NCBI GenBank assembly: GCA_001604405.1
Contig: LVBL01000031.1
Coordinates: 1-48,485 of the forward strand
Reading direction: 5' to 3'
Source: Spirochaetales bacterium Spiro_10
GTDB lineage: Bacteria > Spirochaetota > Spirochaetia > Treponematales > Treponemataceae
Length of the DNA: 48,485 bases
The notes under the pieces are model-generated. The model made no database searches. It was not told the origin of the DNA and saw nothing but the letters and a program-made list of their open reading frames with translations. Shown here piece after piece: positions 7,354-15,166 of this stretch (the stretch's first letter is position 1; every line of letters starts with the position of its first letter). The position numbers were made by a program, and so were the translations under genes.

Positions 7354-8658
7354 ATGGCAAAAGCGTTTCGTCTGGAGACCGTGGCGGTTCACGGGGGGCA
7401 GAATCCCGATCCGACCACGAAGGCCCGCGGCGTGCCGGTATGGCGCACCACGGCGTACAACTTCGATTCGGCCGAGCACGGCGCGAATCTGTTCGCGCTC
7501 AAGGAGCTCGGATTCATCTACACGCGTCTCGGCGACCCGACCGGGCAGATCCTGGAAAACCGGCTCGCGATGCTCGAGGGCGGCGCAGCCGCGGTAGTCA
7601 CCTCGTCCGGCACTGCGGCGATCCATTACACGGCGCTGGCGCTCGCGCGCGCGGGGGACGAGTTCGTCTCCGCGAGAAATCTCTACGGCGGAACCTATAC
7701 CATGTTCACCGTTCTCCTCAAGGACCAGGGAATCAACGCGAGGCTCGTCGACGCGCTTGACCCGGAGAATTTCCGCGCGGCCATCACGGACAAGACCCGG
7801 TTCCTCTTTGTCGAGACGATCGGGAATCCCGCCCTCGACGTGGTGAACATCAAGGCGATCGCCAAGATAGCCCACGAGAACAGGATACCGCTCGTGGTGG
7901 ATTCCACCTTCACGCCCCCGACGAATTACCGTCCGATAGAGGACGGAGCCGACATCGTCATCCACAGTCTCAGCAAGTGGATCGGCGGGCACGGCGCGGG
8001 GATCGGCGGTGTTGTCATCGACTCAGGCACCTTCGACTGGAAGTCCTCTAACGTGCCCCTGCTCACCGAACCCGATCCCGCGTACCACGGACTCCGCTGG
8101 GCTGCCGACCTTCCCGATTCCTTGAGGCCGGTCGCCTTCGCCCTGAGGTTCCGGACGGGACCCTTGCGCAACCTCGGCGCCTGCCTTTCTCCGGACAATT
8201 CCTGGATATTCCTGCAGGGTACGGAAACCCTTCCCCTCAGGATGGCCCGGCATAACGAGAACGCGCTCAAGGTGGCCGAGTGGCTCTCGGCGAATCCGAA
8301 GGTTGCCTGGGTGCGGTATCCGGGGCTGCCCGGCGACCCGTCGCACAAGGTCGCGTCGGGGCAGTTCAAGAACGGCTTCGGCGGGATGGTCGTGTTCGGC
8401 ATCAAACCGGACGGGGCGGCGAGCGGGCGCGAGAAGGGACAGCGCTTTATCGACTCCCTTTCGCTTTTCTCGAACCTTGCGAACGTCGGGGATGCGAAGA
8501 GTCTCGCCATACACCCGGCGAGCACCACGCACTCCCAGCTGACCGACAAGGAACAGCTCGACGCCGGACTTCCGCCCGACCTCGTGCGCCTTTCGGTCGG
8601 AATCGAGCACATCGACGACATCATCGCCGACCTCGAACAGGCCCTCGCCAAGGCCTGA
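7354..8658 (+). CDS. metY: O-acetylhomoserine sulfhydrylase
   Basis: The 434-residue PLP enzyme belongs to the Cys/Met metabolism family and forms homocysteine from O-acetylhomoserine and sulfide. Markers are VHGGQNPDPTT at the N-terminus, SSGTAAIHYT, the PLP lysine K208 in HSLSKWIGGHG, and the C-terminal HPASTTHSQL and LSVGIEHIDDIIADL. The length of about 430 residues favours MetY over the shorter MetB/MetC/MetZ enzymes. GGGGGAAAAGG precedes the ATG. With cysK it makes a two-gene direct sulfhydrylation unit ending at the terminator at 8686. Confidence 0.9.
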   Translation: MAKAFRLETVAVHGGQNPDPTTKARGVPVWRTTAYNFDSAEHGANLFALKELGFIYTRLGDPTGQILENRLAMLEGGAAAVVTSSGTAAIHYTALALARAGDEFVSARNLYGGTYTMFTVLLKDQGINARLVDALDPENFRAAITDKTRFLFVETIGNPALDVVNIKAIAKIAHENRIPLVVDSTFTPPTNYRPIEDGADIVIHSLSKWIGGHGAGIGGVVIDSGTFDWKSSNVPLLTEPDPAYHGLRWAADLPDSLRPVAFALRFRTGPLRNLGACLSPDNSWIFLQGTETLPLRMARHNENALKVAEWLSANPKVAWVRYPGLPGDPSHKVASGQFKNGFGGMVVFGIKPDGAASGREKGQRFIDSLSLFSNLANVGDAKSLAIHPASTTHSQLTDKEQLDAGLPPDLVRLSVGIEHIDDIIADLEQALAKA

Positions 8659-8685
8659 CGGGCCTTCCGCACCTCTCAGCGCTTT

Positions 8686-8718
8686 GACGACCGCCGCCAC
8701 GGCGGTCGTCTTTTTTTT
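8686..8718 (+). terminator. Rho-independent terminator after metY
   Basis: A perfect 10-bp stem (GACGACCGCC / GGCGGTCGTC) with a 5-base loop is followed by eight T residues. It ends the sulfur block. Confidence 0.92.
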
Positions 8719-8807
8719 GGGTCCGCCCCGCCGACTGTCATCCTGCTAAGTTAAAATGTGAAATCCGAATATCCGTGATATACTACGGGCTAAGGGGATT
8801 TACCTAT

Positions 8808-9143
8808 ATGACGGATGGAACGAACAAGGCCGCCGACGAGGCGTTTTGCAGGTCATGCGGCGCGATAATCAAGAAAGAGGCGGAGATTTGCCCGAAGTGC
8901 GGCGTACGCCAGCGGCCGGCGCCGATAGCCTCCGACATATCGTCGAACTGGCTCGCGACGCTCCTGTTGTGCCTCTTTCTCGGATCTCTCGGGGTTCACC
9001 GTTTTTACGTGGGCAAGGTCGGTACGGGAATCCTCATGCTCCTCACCCTCGGCGGTTGCGGCGTATGGACCATCATCGACCTGATACTCATCATAACCGA
9101 CAAGTTCACGGACGCGCAGGGCCAGTTCATCAAAAGGGTCTAG
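8808..9143 (+). CDS. Zinc-ribbon plus TM2-domain membrane protein
   Basis: The 111-residue protein has an N-terminal zinc ribbon (CRSCGAIIKKEAEICPKCG, two CxxC knuckles) and then a TM2 domain: two membrane helices around a short turn, with the characteristic GVHRFYVGK motif and an end helix reading WTIIDLILIITDKF. TM2 proteins are widespread and largely uncharacterised. AAGGGGA lies ahead of ATG 8808. It is first in a compact run with the DUF2752, PAS and secreted-protein genes (gap of 7 bases to the next), so they probably share a transcript. Confidence 0.85.
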   Translation: MTDGTNKAADEAFCRSCGAIIKKEAEICPKCGVRQRPAPIASDISSNWLATLLLCLFLGSLGVHRFYVGKVGTGILMLLTLGGCGVWTIIDLILIITDKFTDAQGQFIKRV

Positions 9144-9150
9144 CGGCGGA

Positions 9151-9546
9151 ATGATCCGGATCAGGCTGGAAATCTTCAAGAGGATTGACGCGACGGCGGC
9201 CAGGTTCGTCCTGGCGGCGCTCGCCGCGTGCGTGTTTTATTCGATACCGAAGGACTTCCTCGGCGAGCGTTTTCCGTTGTGCGCGTTCAGGATCCTTACC
9301 GGACACGAGTGCCCGGGGTGCGGAACGACCCGGGGCGTCTGGTGCATCCTTCACGGAAGGTTCCCGGAGGCCTATGCGCATAACCCGCGAGTTTTCGTGA
9401 CCTTCCCGCTCCTCGTTCTTTGCGTTTCCGAATGGGTCTTCCGCTACAAACGGCGGGTCGTGGCCTTCGCGCGCTCCGTCGCGCGGGGCGCATCGGCCGG
9501 TCGGGGCGTATCGGCCGGTCGGACCGCGGGGAGGATCAATACATGA
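9151..9546 (+). CDS. DUF2752 membrane protein
   Basis: The 131-residue protein shows the DUF2752 signature HECPGCGTTRG in the loop after the first membrane helix, then a second helix (VFVTFPLLVLCVSEWVF). The pairing with a TM2 protein is common in bacteria, and the role of neither is settled. The C-terminal tail is a low-complexity basic stretch with repeated SAGR. Its TGA overlaps the ATG of the PAS gene at 9543. Confidence 0.8.
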   Translation: MIRIRLEIFKRIDATAARFVLAALAACVFYSIPKDFLGERFPLCAFRILTGHECPGCGTTRGVWCILHGRFPEAYAHNPRVFVTFPLLVLCVSEWVFRYKRRVVAFARSVARGASAGRGVSAGRTAGRINT

Positions 9547-9926
9547 GTTCCTGGCAGAATGACGTCCAGTGTATTGATACCGACGGTTCGATAGACGCCT
9601 TTGCGTTGCACGAGATAATCTGCGACGCTGACGGAAAACCGGTCGACTATCGGTTTCTTGACGCTGACGCCAATTTCCTGAAGCGTGTCGGTATGAGCAA
9701 GGAAGACCTTATCGGCAAGACCGCGCTGGAGCTGTTTCCCAATACCGAACCCTTCTGGATAGAGACCTTCGGGAGGGTCGCGCTCAGCGGGAAAAGCGAG
9801 ACCGTGACGCAGTATTCCGTCGAGCTTGACAAGCTCTACGAGGCGAGGATCTACTCGCCGGAGAAGGGCCAGTTCATGGCCTTGTTCATCGACGTGCAAA
9901 AACTGCGCGGGATGAAGATTACGTGA
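9543..9926 (+). CDS. Stand-alone PAS-domain protein
   Basis: This 127-residue protein starts by ATGA overlap with the DUF2752 gene and ends by GTGA overlap with the next. It is one PAS fold: LHEIICDADGKPVDYRFLDA, FLKRVGMSKEDLIGKTALEL, then WIETFGRVALSGKSET and the closing strand GQFMALFIDVQKL. There is no effector domain. It resembles the PAS protein at 2096-2497, which also lacks an output. Position between a membrane protein and a secreted protein hints at a sensory role in an envelope-related unit. Confidence 0.72.
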   Translation: MSSWQNDVQCIDTDGSIDAFALHEIICDADGKPVDYRFLDADANFLKRVGMSKEDLIGKTALELFPNTEPFWIETFGRVALSGKSETVTQYSVELDKLYEARIYSPEKGQFMALFIDVQKLRGMKIT

Positions 9927-10927
9927 AACGGGCCGCGCTCGCGCTGTTTCTTTTCTGTCTCGCGCGCGCCGCACGAGCGGACGCCGGCGCGGCTTCCGGA
10001 CTGACCGGACCGGTTGACGCGCTTGTCGCCGCGCGGCCGCGCGTGACGCTCCGGTTGGGCTCGGTCGGGCAGGACGTCGGCGATTTGGTGCTTCCCGACT
10101 TCGCGGGGCTTCTCTCGTGCGACGACCGTCTGGCTGGGTATCTCTCGGACGACGGTGACCATTATTACGAAGCGCTCTCGGCGATCATCGAGGAGACGAT
10201 CCGGGCGAAATTCGGCGGGGATTCCGGAGTCCTGTTCGCCATCGTCGATTCCTCCGGGGAAGACGAAGTCGTGCACATTTCGGTCGCCGTCGAGTATTCC
10301 CGTATCGCGCTCGTGCCCGTGTACCTCGAGACGTCAGGACGCGAATTGACGGTCTCGTTCGCGATACCCTGCTCGCTGGAGTTCAGCGCCCTTCTTTCGA
10401 TACGGGTCGATTCCGCCACCGTGCTTGAACAGGACGCCGGCCGCGGTTGCTCGGCCTCGGTCGACCATTTCACCGTCAAACTCGCTTCCCTGGAAAGCGA
10501 CTCGCCGCGAACGGCGGATGTCGTGTACGGAAACAACCCGCTCACCGCGTCCGTCGCCGAATGCTCCCTGGACGCACAGTGCGGTTGGGACTTGTCGGGC
10601 GGGCGGGAGGAGGCCCCCGGCGAGGATGGCGAGGAGAGCGAAGCCGGCAAGACCTGGTTGACATATGATGACATCGCGCGCGGGGACTACGAATGGCGGT
10701 CGTATGCCTTCGGGGCGTTTCGGTTTGCGCTGCGCGCCGGCACGGAAGGCGAAAACGGGGATCAGGAAAGCCCCGATCGCGAGGACGATGATTCCCTCGA
10801 GGTGCTGTACGAAACGGACGAGGTGTCGGGCGACGGTTCGGCCGGCGCCCGCGTTACGGTCGTCGACGGCGGCGACTCGCTCAGCCTGTCGGTCGCCGCG
10901 CGGGGACTGCGCAAGGACCGCGACTGA
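9923..10927 (+). CDS. Exported protein of unknown function
   Basis: A GTG start at 9923, overlapping the PAS stop, gives 334 residues with a signal peptide (MKRAALALFLFCLARAARA). The mature protein is acidic and probably beta-rich, with a very acidic, low-complexity section around residues 225-240 (GREEAPGEDGEESEAG) and another near 275-290. No conserved motif was recognised. It is last in the 8808-10927 operon and faces the chemotaxis receptor gene. I assign no function. Confidence 0.65.
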   Translation: MKRAALALFLFCLARAARADAGAASGLTGPVDALVAARPRVTLRLGSVGQDVGDLVLPDFAGLLSCDDRLAGYLSDDGDHYYEALSAIIEETIRAKFGGDSGVLFAIVDSSGEDEVVHISVAVEYSRIALVPVYLETSGRELTVSFAIPCSLEFSALLSIRVDSATVLEQDAGRGCSASVDHFTVKLASLESDSPRTADVVYGNNPLTASVAECSLDAQCGWDLSGGREEAPGEDGEESEAGKTWLTYDDIARGDYEWRSYAFGAFRFALRAGTEGENGDQESPDREDDDSLEVLYETDEVSGDGSAGARVTVVDGGDSLSLSVAARGLRKDRD

Positions 10928-10943
10928 CCTTCGGCTAGACGCG

Positions 10944-13028
10944 CTACGTCCTGAACCTGCCGATAACCGCTTCCATCTCCTTGATGCTGTCGTTCGTCTT
11001 TCCGGCGAGGTTAGCCAGCGTTTGGGCCGACTCGTTGATCTCCCGGGATCCGACGCTCATCTCGTCCATGCTTCCGGCTATCGTGGAGGAGGCCTCGGAG
11101 ACGTCCTTCATCGCCTCCATGGCCCTGCGCGTTTCCTGCTTCATCTCGGAGGCCTTGTCCTTGACCTCAGAAGAGGCCTCGCTCATGTCGCGAAGGGCCT
11201 CGAGTATTTGCCGCGATCCCTCTTTCTGCTCCGACATCGCGCCCTCGATCTCCTTGACCAACGCCCCCGTCTTTTCTATGCCGGCGTTGAGCGAGGAGAA
11301 GGCCGTCTCGGACTCGCGCGAAACGTCGACGACCTCGGCAATGCCCGCCTTGATGCGCGTCAACTCGGTTCCGATTTTCCTCGATTGCTCCGCCGACGTC
11401 TCGGAAAGCCGCCGTATCTCGTCCGCGACCACGGAGAACCCCTTTCCCGCGTCTCCCGCGTGCGCGGCCTCTATCGCGGCGTTCATGGCCAACAGGTTCG
11501 TCTGCGCGGCGATTCCCGTGATCGCCGCGTTCGCGTCCAGGAGCTGTTCCGATTGCTTGGATATCTCCTTGACGCGCGCGTCCACCGCCTCCTGTTTGAC
11601 CCGGCCGTCCTGCGACTCCTTCATGAGCGACTCGAAACGCTGGGCCATCATGTTGACCGAGGACGTTACCGAGGCGATGTTCCCGATCATCTCCTCGACC
11701 GAGGCCGAGGCCTCGACGCTGCCCGTGACCTGCGTCTCGATGAGGGCGTCCAGCCGATCGATTCCCCGCGAGACGGTATCCATGGCCGCGGACATCTTTT
11801 CCACGGAAGCGGCCTGAAAGGACGTCTGCTTGCGGACTCCGTCGATGTTCGCCAGTATCTGCGTAATCGCCGCGGCCGACTCGTGGGAACTCGACGCCAA
11901 ATCGGCGCCGATAGCCCCGAGCGTTCCTTGCGTTCCCTGCAGTTTCGATATCATCCCCTGCAGTTTTTCCACGAAGCCGTTGAAGCCGTCCACCAGGGTA
12001 CCGATCTCGTCGGCGCGCCGCATGGGAATGCGCATGGTGAGGTCGGCATCCCCCTGGGAGATCTCGCGGAACGATTGCGCAAGGATGCCCAAGGGCCTCG
12101 CGAAGGCGGAGCCGAGCGCGAAGGCAAGGATGATGCCCAGCACGACGCTTGCGGCCGCGAGCGTCGTGAAATTCCACGACAGGCTCTCGAGCGGCGCCAT
12201 GATGGTGTCCGCCGGGAGGGAGATGCCCGCGCTCCAGGCGTATTCGCCGATCGGCGCGTACGCGAGGAACTTCTTCTCGTCCCTGACCGAGTAAGACTCG
12301 AGCGCGCGCTTGCCCTCGGTCATGCGCGTGATGACCGACGCGAGCGGAAGGAGCCCGGGATCTTCCTTCGCGAGCTCGAGCACGTTGACGCCCTGCATTA
12401 CCTGCTCCTGGTCGGTGTGCGCGATCGGCTTTCCCGCCGAGTTGAGGATGAACGCCTCCGATCCCGTTCCGTAGTTTGACGAGAGCAGGCGTTTGCTCAG
12501 GAACTCCGCCTTTCGCTGTCCTATGAGGACGCCTTCAAGCGTTCCGTCGCGGATGATGGGAACCGCGAAGAGAACCGTCAGCAGGTTTTCCTCGCCGGCT
12601 ACTGCGCTGAATACGGGATCCGATACGGCGGGAACGCGTTCCCTGAGGACCTTTTGCAGGTAGGCACGACCGGAGAGGTTCGCCGTGCGCCCGTTGGCTA
12701 GGTGCAGAATCCCGTTCAGGTCCGCGGGTGACATGGAATTGAAGCCCAGCCGCCGTGCCTCCGAGTCAAGGATGGCGTAGAGGTTCTTGTCGTACGAGGA
12801 GAAATCGGCAACCGCGGCGATCGTCTGGAGCTGGGCGAGCTGGAGGTCAATCCAGGAGGAATAGGCGTCGGCGAGGTGGTCAACCTCGGTCAGGAGGCTT
12901 TTCTCGACTTCTTTGTTCAGGATGCGGGAGGACCCGAGAAACGAGAAAAGTCCCATCCCGGCCGACAAGGTCAACGTCATGCCGATAAAGGCGATAATCA
13001 GCTTCGTGCGAACCTTCAGTCCCAGCAT
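10944..13028 (-). CDS. Methyl-accepting chemotaxis protein with a periplasmic Cache-type sensor
   Basis: The 694-residue receptor has one N-terminal membrane helix ([21 protein letters not shown]), an extracytoplasmic domain of roughly 240 residues with Cache-like features ([34 protein letters not shown]-like strands), a second helix near 290-310, a HAMP domain ([21 protein letters not shown]) and the signalling domain. The hairpin tip reads [20 protein letters not shown] followed by [16 protein letters not shown], the CheA/CheW contact region. It likely senses small organic ligands. No CheR-docking pentapeptide ends the protein. GGAGG precedes the start. Confidence 0.92.
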   Translation of the reverse strand: MLGLKVRTKLIIAFIGMTLTLSAGMGLFSFLGSSRILNKEVEKSLLTEVDHLADAYSSWIDLQLAQLQTIAAVADFSSYDKNLYAILDSEARRLGFNSMSPADLNGILHLANGRTANLSGRAYLQKVLRERVPAVSDPVFSAVAGEENLLTVLFAVPIIRDGTLEGVLIGQRKAEFLSKRLLSSNYGTGSEAFILNSAGKPIAHTDQEQVMQGVNVLELAKEDPGLLPLASVITRMTEGKRALESYSVRDEKKFLAYAPIGEYAWSAGISLPADTIMAPLESLSWNFTTLAAASVVLGIILAFALGSAFARPLGILAQSFREISQGDADLTMRIPMRRADEIGTLVDGFNGFVEKLQGMISKLQGTQGTLGAIGADLASSSHESAAAITQILANIDGVRKQTSFQAASVEKMSAAMDTVSRGIDRLDALIETQVTGSVEASASVEEMIGNIASVTSSVNMMAQRFESLMKESQDGRVKQEAVDARVKEISKQSEQLLDANAAITGIAAQTNLLAMNAAIEAAHAGDAGKGFSVVADEIRRLSETSAEQSRKIGTELTRIKAGIAEVVDVSRESETAFSSLNAGIEKTGALVKEIEGAMSEQKEGSRQILEALRDMSEASSEVKDKASEMKQETRRAMEAMKDVSEASSTIAGSMDEMSVGSREINESAQTLANLAGKTNDSIKEMEAVIGRFRT

Positions 13029-13095
13029 GGGGGCACCTCCGTACTTTCAAATGTAATTGAATGACGTGAAAATGCAAATTCCCGCGCTTGCGCGC

Positions 13096-14442
13096 CTACC
13101 ATGAAAAGGCCTCGTACGAGATGTTCTTTTCCGGGACCCCCGACTCCTCAAGCAGGGCCTGCACCGATCTCCTGAAGGCGTCGGGTCCGCAGACGAAGGC
13201 CGTCACGTCGCGCGCCGACTCGAACCGCGCGAGCTCCCCGTCAATGGCCTTTTTGTCAATCCGACCGTCGGGCGCGTTCCCCGCGAACGAGGCTTCCCCG
13301 GTGACAAGGACGCGGAAGCGGAAACCCGGAAGGCGGGAGGCTATCGATCTCAGCTCGTCCAGGGCAAAGGCCTCGTCCCTCCGATGCACGGACCAGAGAA
13401 GGCTTATGTCCCCCTCGCGTGACTTCGCGGCAAAGTCCCGCAAGATCGAAAGAAAGGGCGTGATCCCGATGCCGCCGGCAAGGAAGAGCAACGAGCGGTC
13501 CGCGTCCGCCGGGTAGAAGAGCCCGTAGGGGCCGTCAACGAGGCAGGTCGCGTTCGGCTTGAGCCCGCCGAGTTTCTCCGTGTAGTCGCCGAGGGCCTTT
13601 ACCGTGATTGCCGTTCCGCTTGCCGAGGGCGCGCTGCTGATGGTGAAGGGGTGCTCGCCGAGCCCGCACGACCGGTCGAGAAAGCGGAAGAAGGCGAATT
13701 GTCCGGCGACATGCCTCTTTTTCCGTCCCCTGCGCGGCACCATCCCGATTTCGACGATCCCGTCGGCGAGCCGTTTCACGTCCGTGACGACGTGTGCGTT
13801 CAGCAACGAGACGACAGGCCGCGCGATCTTGTGATAGGCGTAGAACGCTACGGCGAGAAGCCCGGTGACGCCGGCGAAGGCGGTCTTGCCGGCGGTTTCC
13901 TGAACCGGGGAGGCGAGGATGACGTGGATAACCGCGAGCGCGAAGGCCGGGGCCGCGAAATTGTGGAGAAGCTTGAGCAGGGTGTAATCGGCCCGCATGC
14001 GGGACTTGAGAAACCCGAGAACGCGCGAGAGCGGCGGCATCCGGTCGAGCGGGGTCTCGAGCATGAGGATGACCGTCATCAGGATTACGACGAGGAAGAG
14101 CGCGAGCGCGAGCAAGCCCAGGCCCGACTGCAGGGTGTCTTCCGTGAAGTACATCTTCTTCAGTACGGCATGCGCAATCCCGCACCCGAGCGCGAGACCC
14201 GCGACGATCCCGTGCATGACGAGTATCCGGTCATGGCCGAATATCCGGTCAAGGGCCCTGACGCGCGAGCCGAGCACCAGGGCAACGGCAAAGTAACAGT
14301 AACTGACGAGACCGAAGAACATCCCCAGCGAGTAGCTGTGAAAAAAGCTGTACCAGTTGCCCTGGAAAAAGAGGGCGACGGCCGCGAGGGGGTAGAGCGC
14401 CACCCCCGTCACGACGAGAGCGTTCCTCGGCAGCCGGCTCAT
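13096..14442 (-). CDS. Ferric-reductase-like transmembrane flavocytochrome
   Basis: The 448-residue protein joins a six-helix ferric-reductase-like membrane domain (about 1-215) to a ferredoxin-reductase module. Candidate haem histidines sit in VMHGIVAG / CGIAHAVL and LLHNFAAP / LAVIHVIL. The FAD motif HPFTISS is at about residue 270, followed by the NAD(P) motif GGIGITPFLSIL and the C-terminal VCGPDAF. Such proteins pass electrons from NAD(P)H through FAD and haem across the membrane to iron or other acceptors. The start overlaps the stop of the small exported gene upstream (14439-14442), so the two are coupled. The true acceptor is not evident. Confidence 0.85.
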   Translation of the reverse strand: MSRLPRNALVVTGVALYPLAAVALFFQGNWYSFFHSYSLGMFFGLVSYCYFAVALVLGSRVRALDRIFGHDRILVMHGIVAGLALGCGIAHAVLKKMYFTEDTLQSGLGLLALALFLVVILMTVILMLETPLDRMPPLSRVLGFLKSRMRADYTLLKLLHNFAAPAFALAVIHVILASPVQETAGKTAFAGVTGLLAVAFYAYHKIARPVVSLLNAHVVTDVKRLADGIVEIGMVPRRGRKKRHVAGQFAFFRFLDRSCGLGEHPFTISSAPSASGTAITVKALGDYTEKLGGLKPNATCLVDGPYGLFYPADADRSLLFLAGGIGITPFLSILRDFAAKSREGDISLLWSVHRRDEAFALDELRSIASRLPGFRFRVLVTGEASFAGNAPDGRIDKKAIDGELARFESARDVTAFVCGPDAFRRSVQALLEESGVPEKNISYEAFSW

Positions 14443-14915
14443 TGCGCGGATCCCGTCCGTTCCAGCTTGCCCGTGATCCGCGCGACGTATTCCCTCGCGA
14501 GGTTCTTCACCTCTTTTTTCGTCGATGCGCTCGTAATCGCGTCAACGCTCGTCTCCACCTTCCAGTCGCGAATCTGCGTCGTGTGGAGGAGTATGTAGGA
14601 GTTCGCGGTCCGGTTTTTCTCGATCCATTCGGTTACCCAGGGGCGTACCTTCGAGTTTACCCCGGAGTTCGTGATGAATACCGCCGCGTAGTCGGCGGCC
14701 CGGTATCCCTCGAGCCCGCCCTTTGGGTGTTTCACCTTCACGACGGCGTAGCCCGCGCCCGTAAGGAGCGTTTCCATCTCGGCGACGAGGGCATCCTTGA
14801 AGCCGGTTTTTTCCGACGCGATAAGGATCGTTCCCTTCGCCTGCGCCGCGAGGGGCAGGGGAAGAAGCGTGACGACGAAAAGTACGGTCAGCACTGCGTG
14901 TCTGATCTTGCGCAT
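14439..14915 (-). CDS. Small exported protein, flavodoxin-like fold candidate, coupled to the flavocytochrome
   Basis: The 158-residue product begins MRKIRHAVLTVLFVVTLLPL and carries a signal peptide ending near LAAQA. The mature part alternates strands and helices: GTILIASEKTGFKDALVAEM, then AGYAVVKVKHPKG, YAAVFITNSGV and YILLHTTQI, suggesting a Rossmann or flavodoxin-like fold outside the membrane. GGGAGA lies before ATG 14915. Its stop overlaps the ATG of the ferric-reductase-like gene, so it may be the periplasmic electron acceptor or a maturation partner. That role is inference; no flavin-binding signature is certain. Confidence 0.6.
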   Translation of the reverse strand: MRKIRHAVLTVLFVVTLLPLPLAAQAKGTILIASEKTGFKDALVAEMETLLTGAGYAVVKVKHPKGGLEGYRAADYAAVFITNSGVNSKVRPWVTEWIEKNRTANSYILLHTTQIRDWKVETSVDAITSASTKKEVKNLAREYVARITGKLERTGSAQ

Positions 14916-15070
14916 GGTAGTCTCCCTGTTTCGTAAACCCGTCAATCTTCGGGCGTATCGTCTGCCGCCACGACGGTGCGGCGTGCAATCATAGTATACA
15001 ATGACTTTTCGCGCCGGACGGAGAAAATTCCGCGCGTTTAACGCCGAATTTGCCGACATCGCATTTCGGG

Positions 15071-15095
15071 TAAATATGCTTGACAACGCCAATAA
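15071..15095 (+). promoter_or_regulatory. Weak candidate sigma-28-type promoter for the chemotaxis receptor
   Basis: GCCAATAA (15088-15095) differs at one base from the flagellar sigma factor -10 GCCGATAA, and TAAA lies 13 bases upstream (15 is usual). Flagellar sigma control of chemoreceptors is common, but the spacing is off by two. A TTGACA at 15080-15085 overlaps and could belong to a sigma-70 promoter instead. Confidence 0.25.
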
Positions 15096-15166
15096 ACGGC
15101 CGGATCATGGAATCGTGACCGGCAAGGGCCGTTTTCGCTTGTGACGCATCGGAGTCGGAGGAAGGG

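Noticed and set aside
10665-12479. Long plus-strand frame of 604 codons opposite the chemotaxis receptor
   Set aside because: It is the antisense shadow of a clear receptor gene in GC-rich DNA. The protein is low-complexity (Arg, Gly, Leu, Asp) with no domain.
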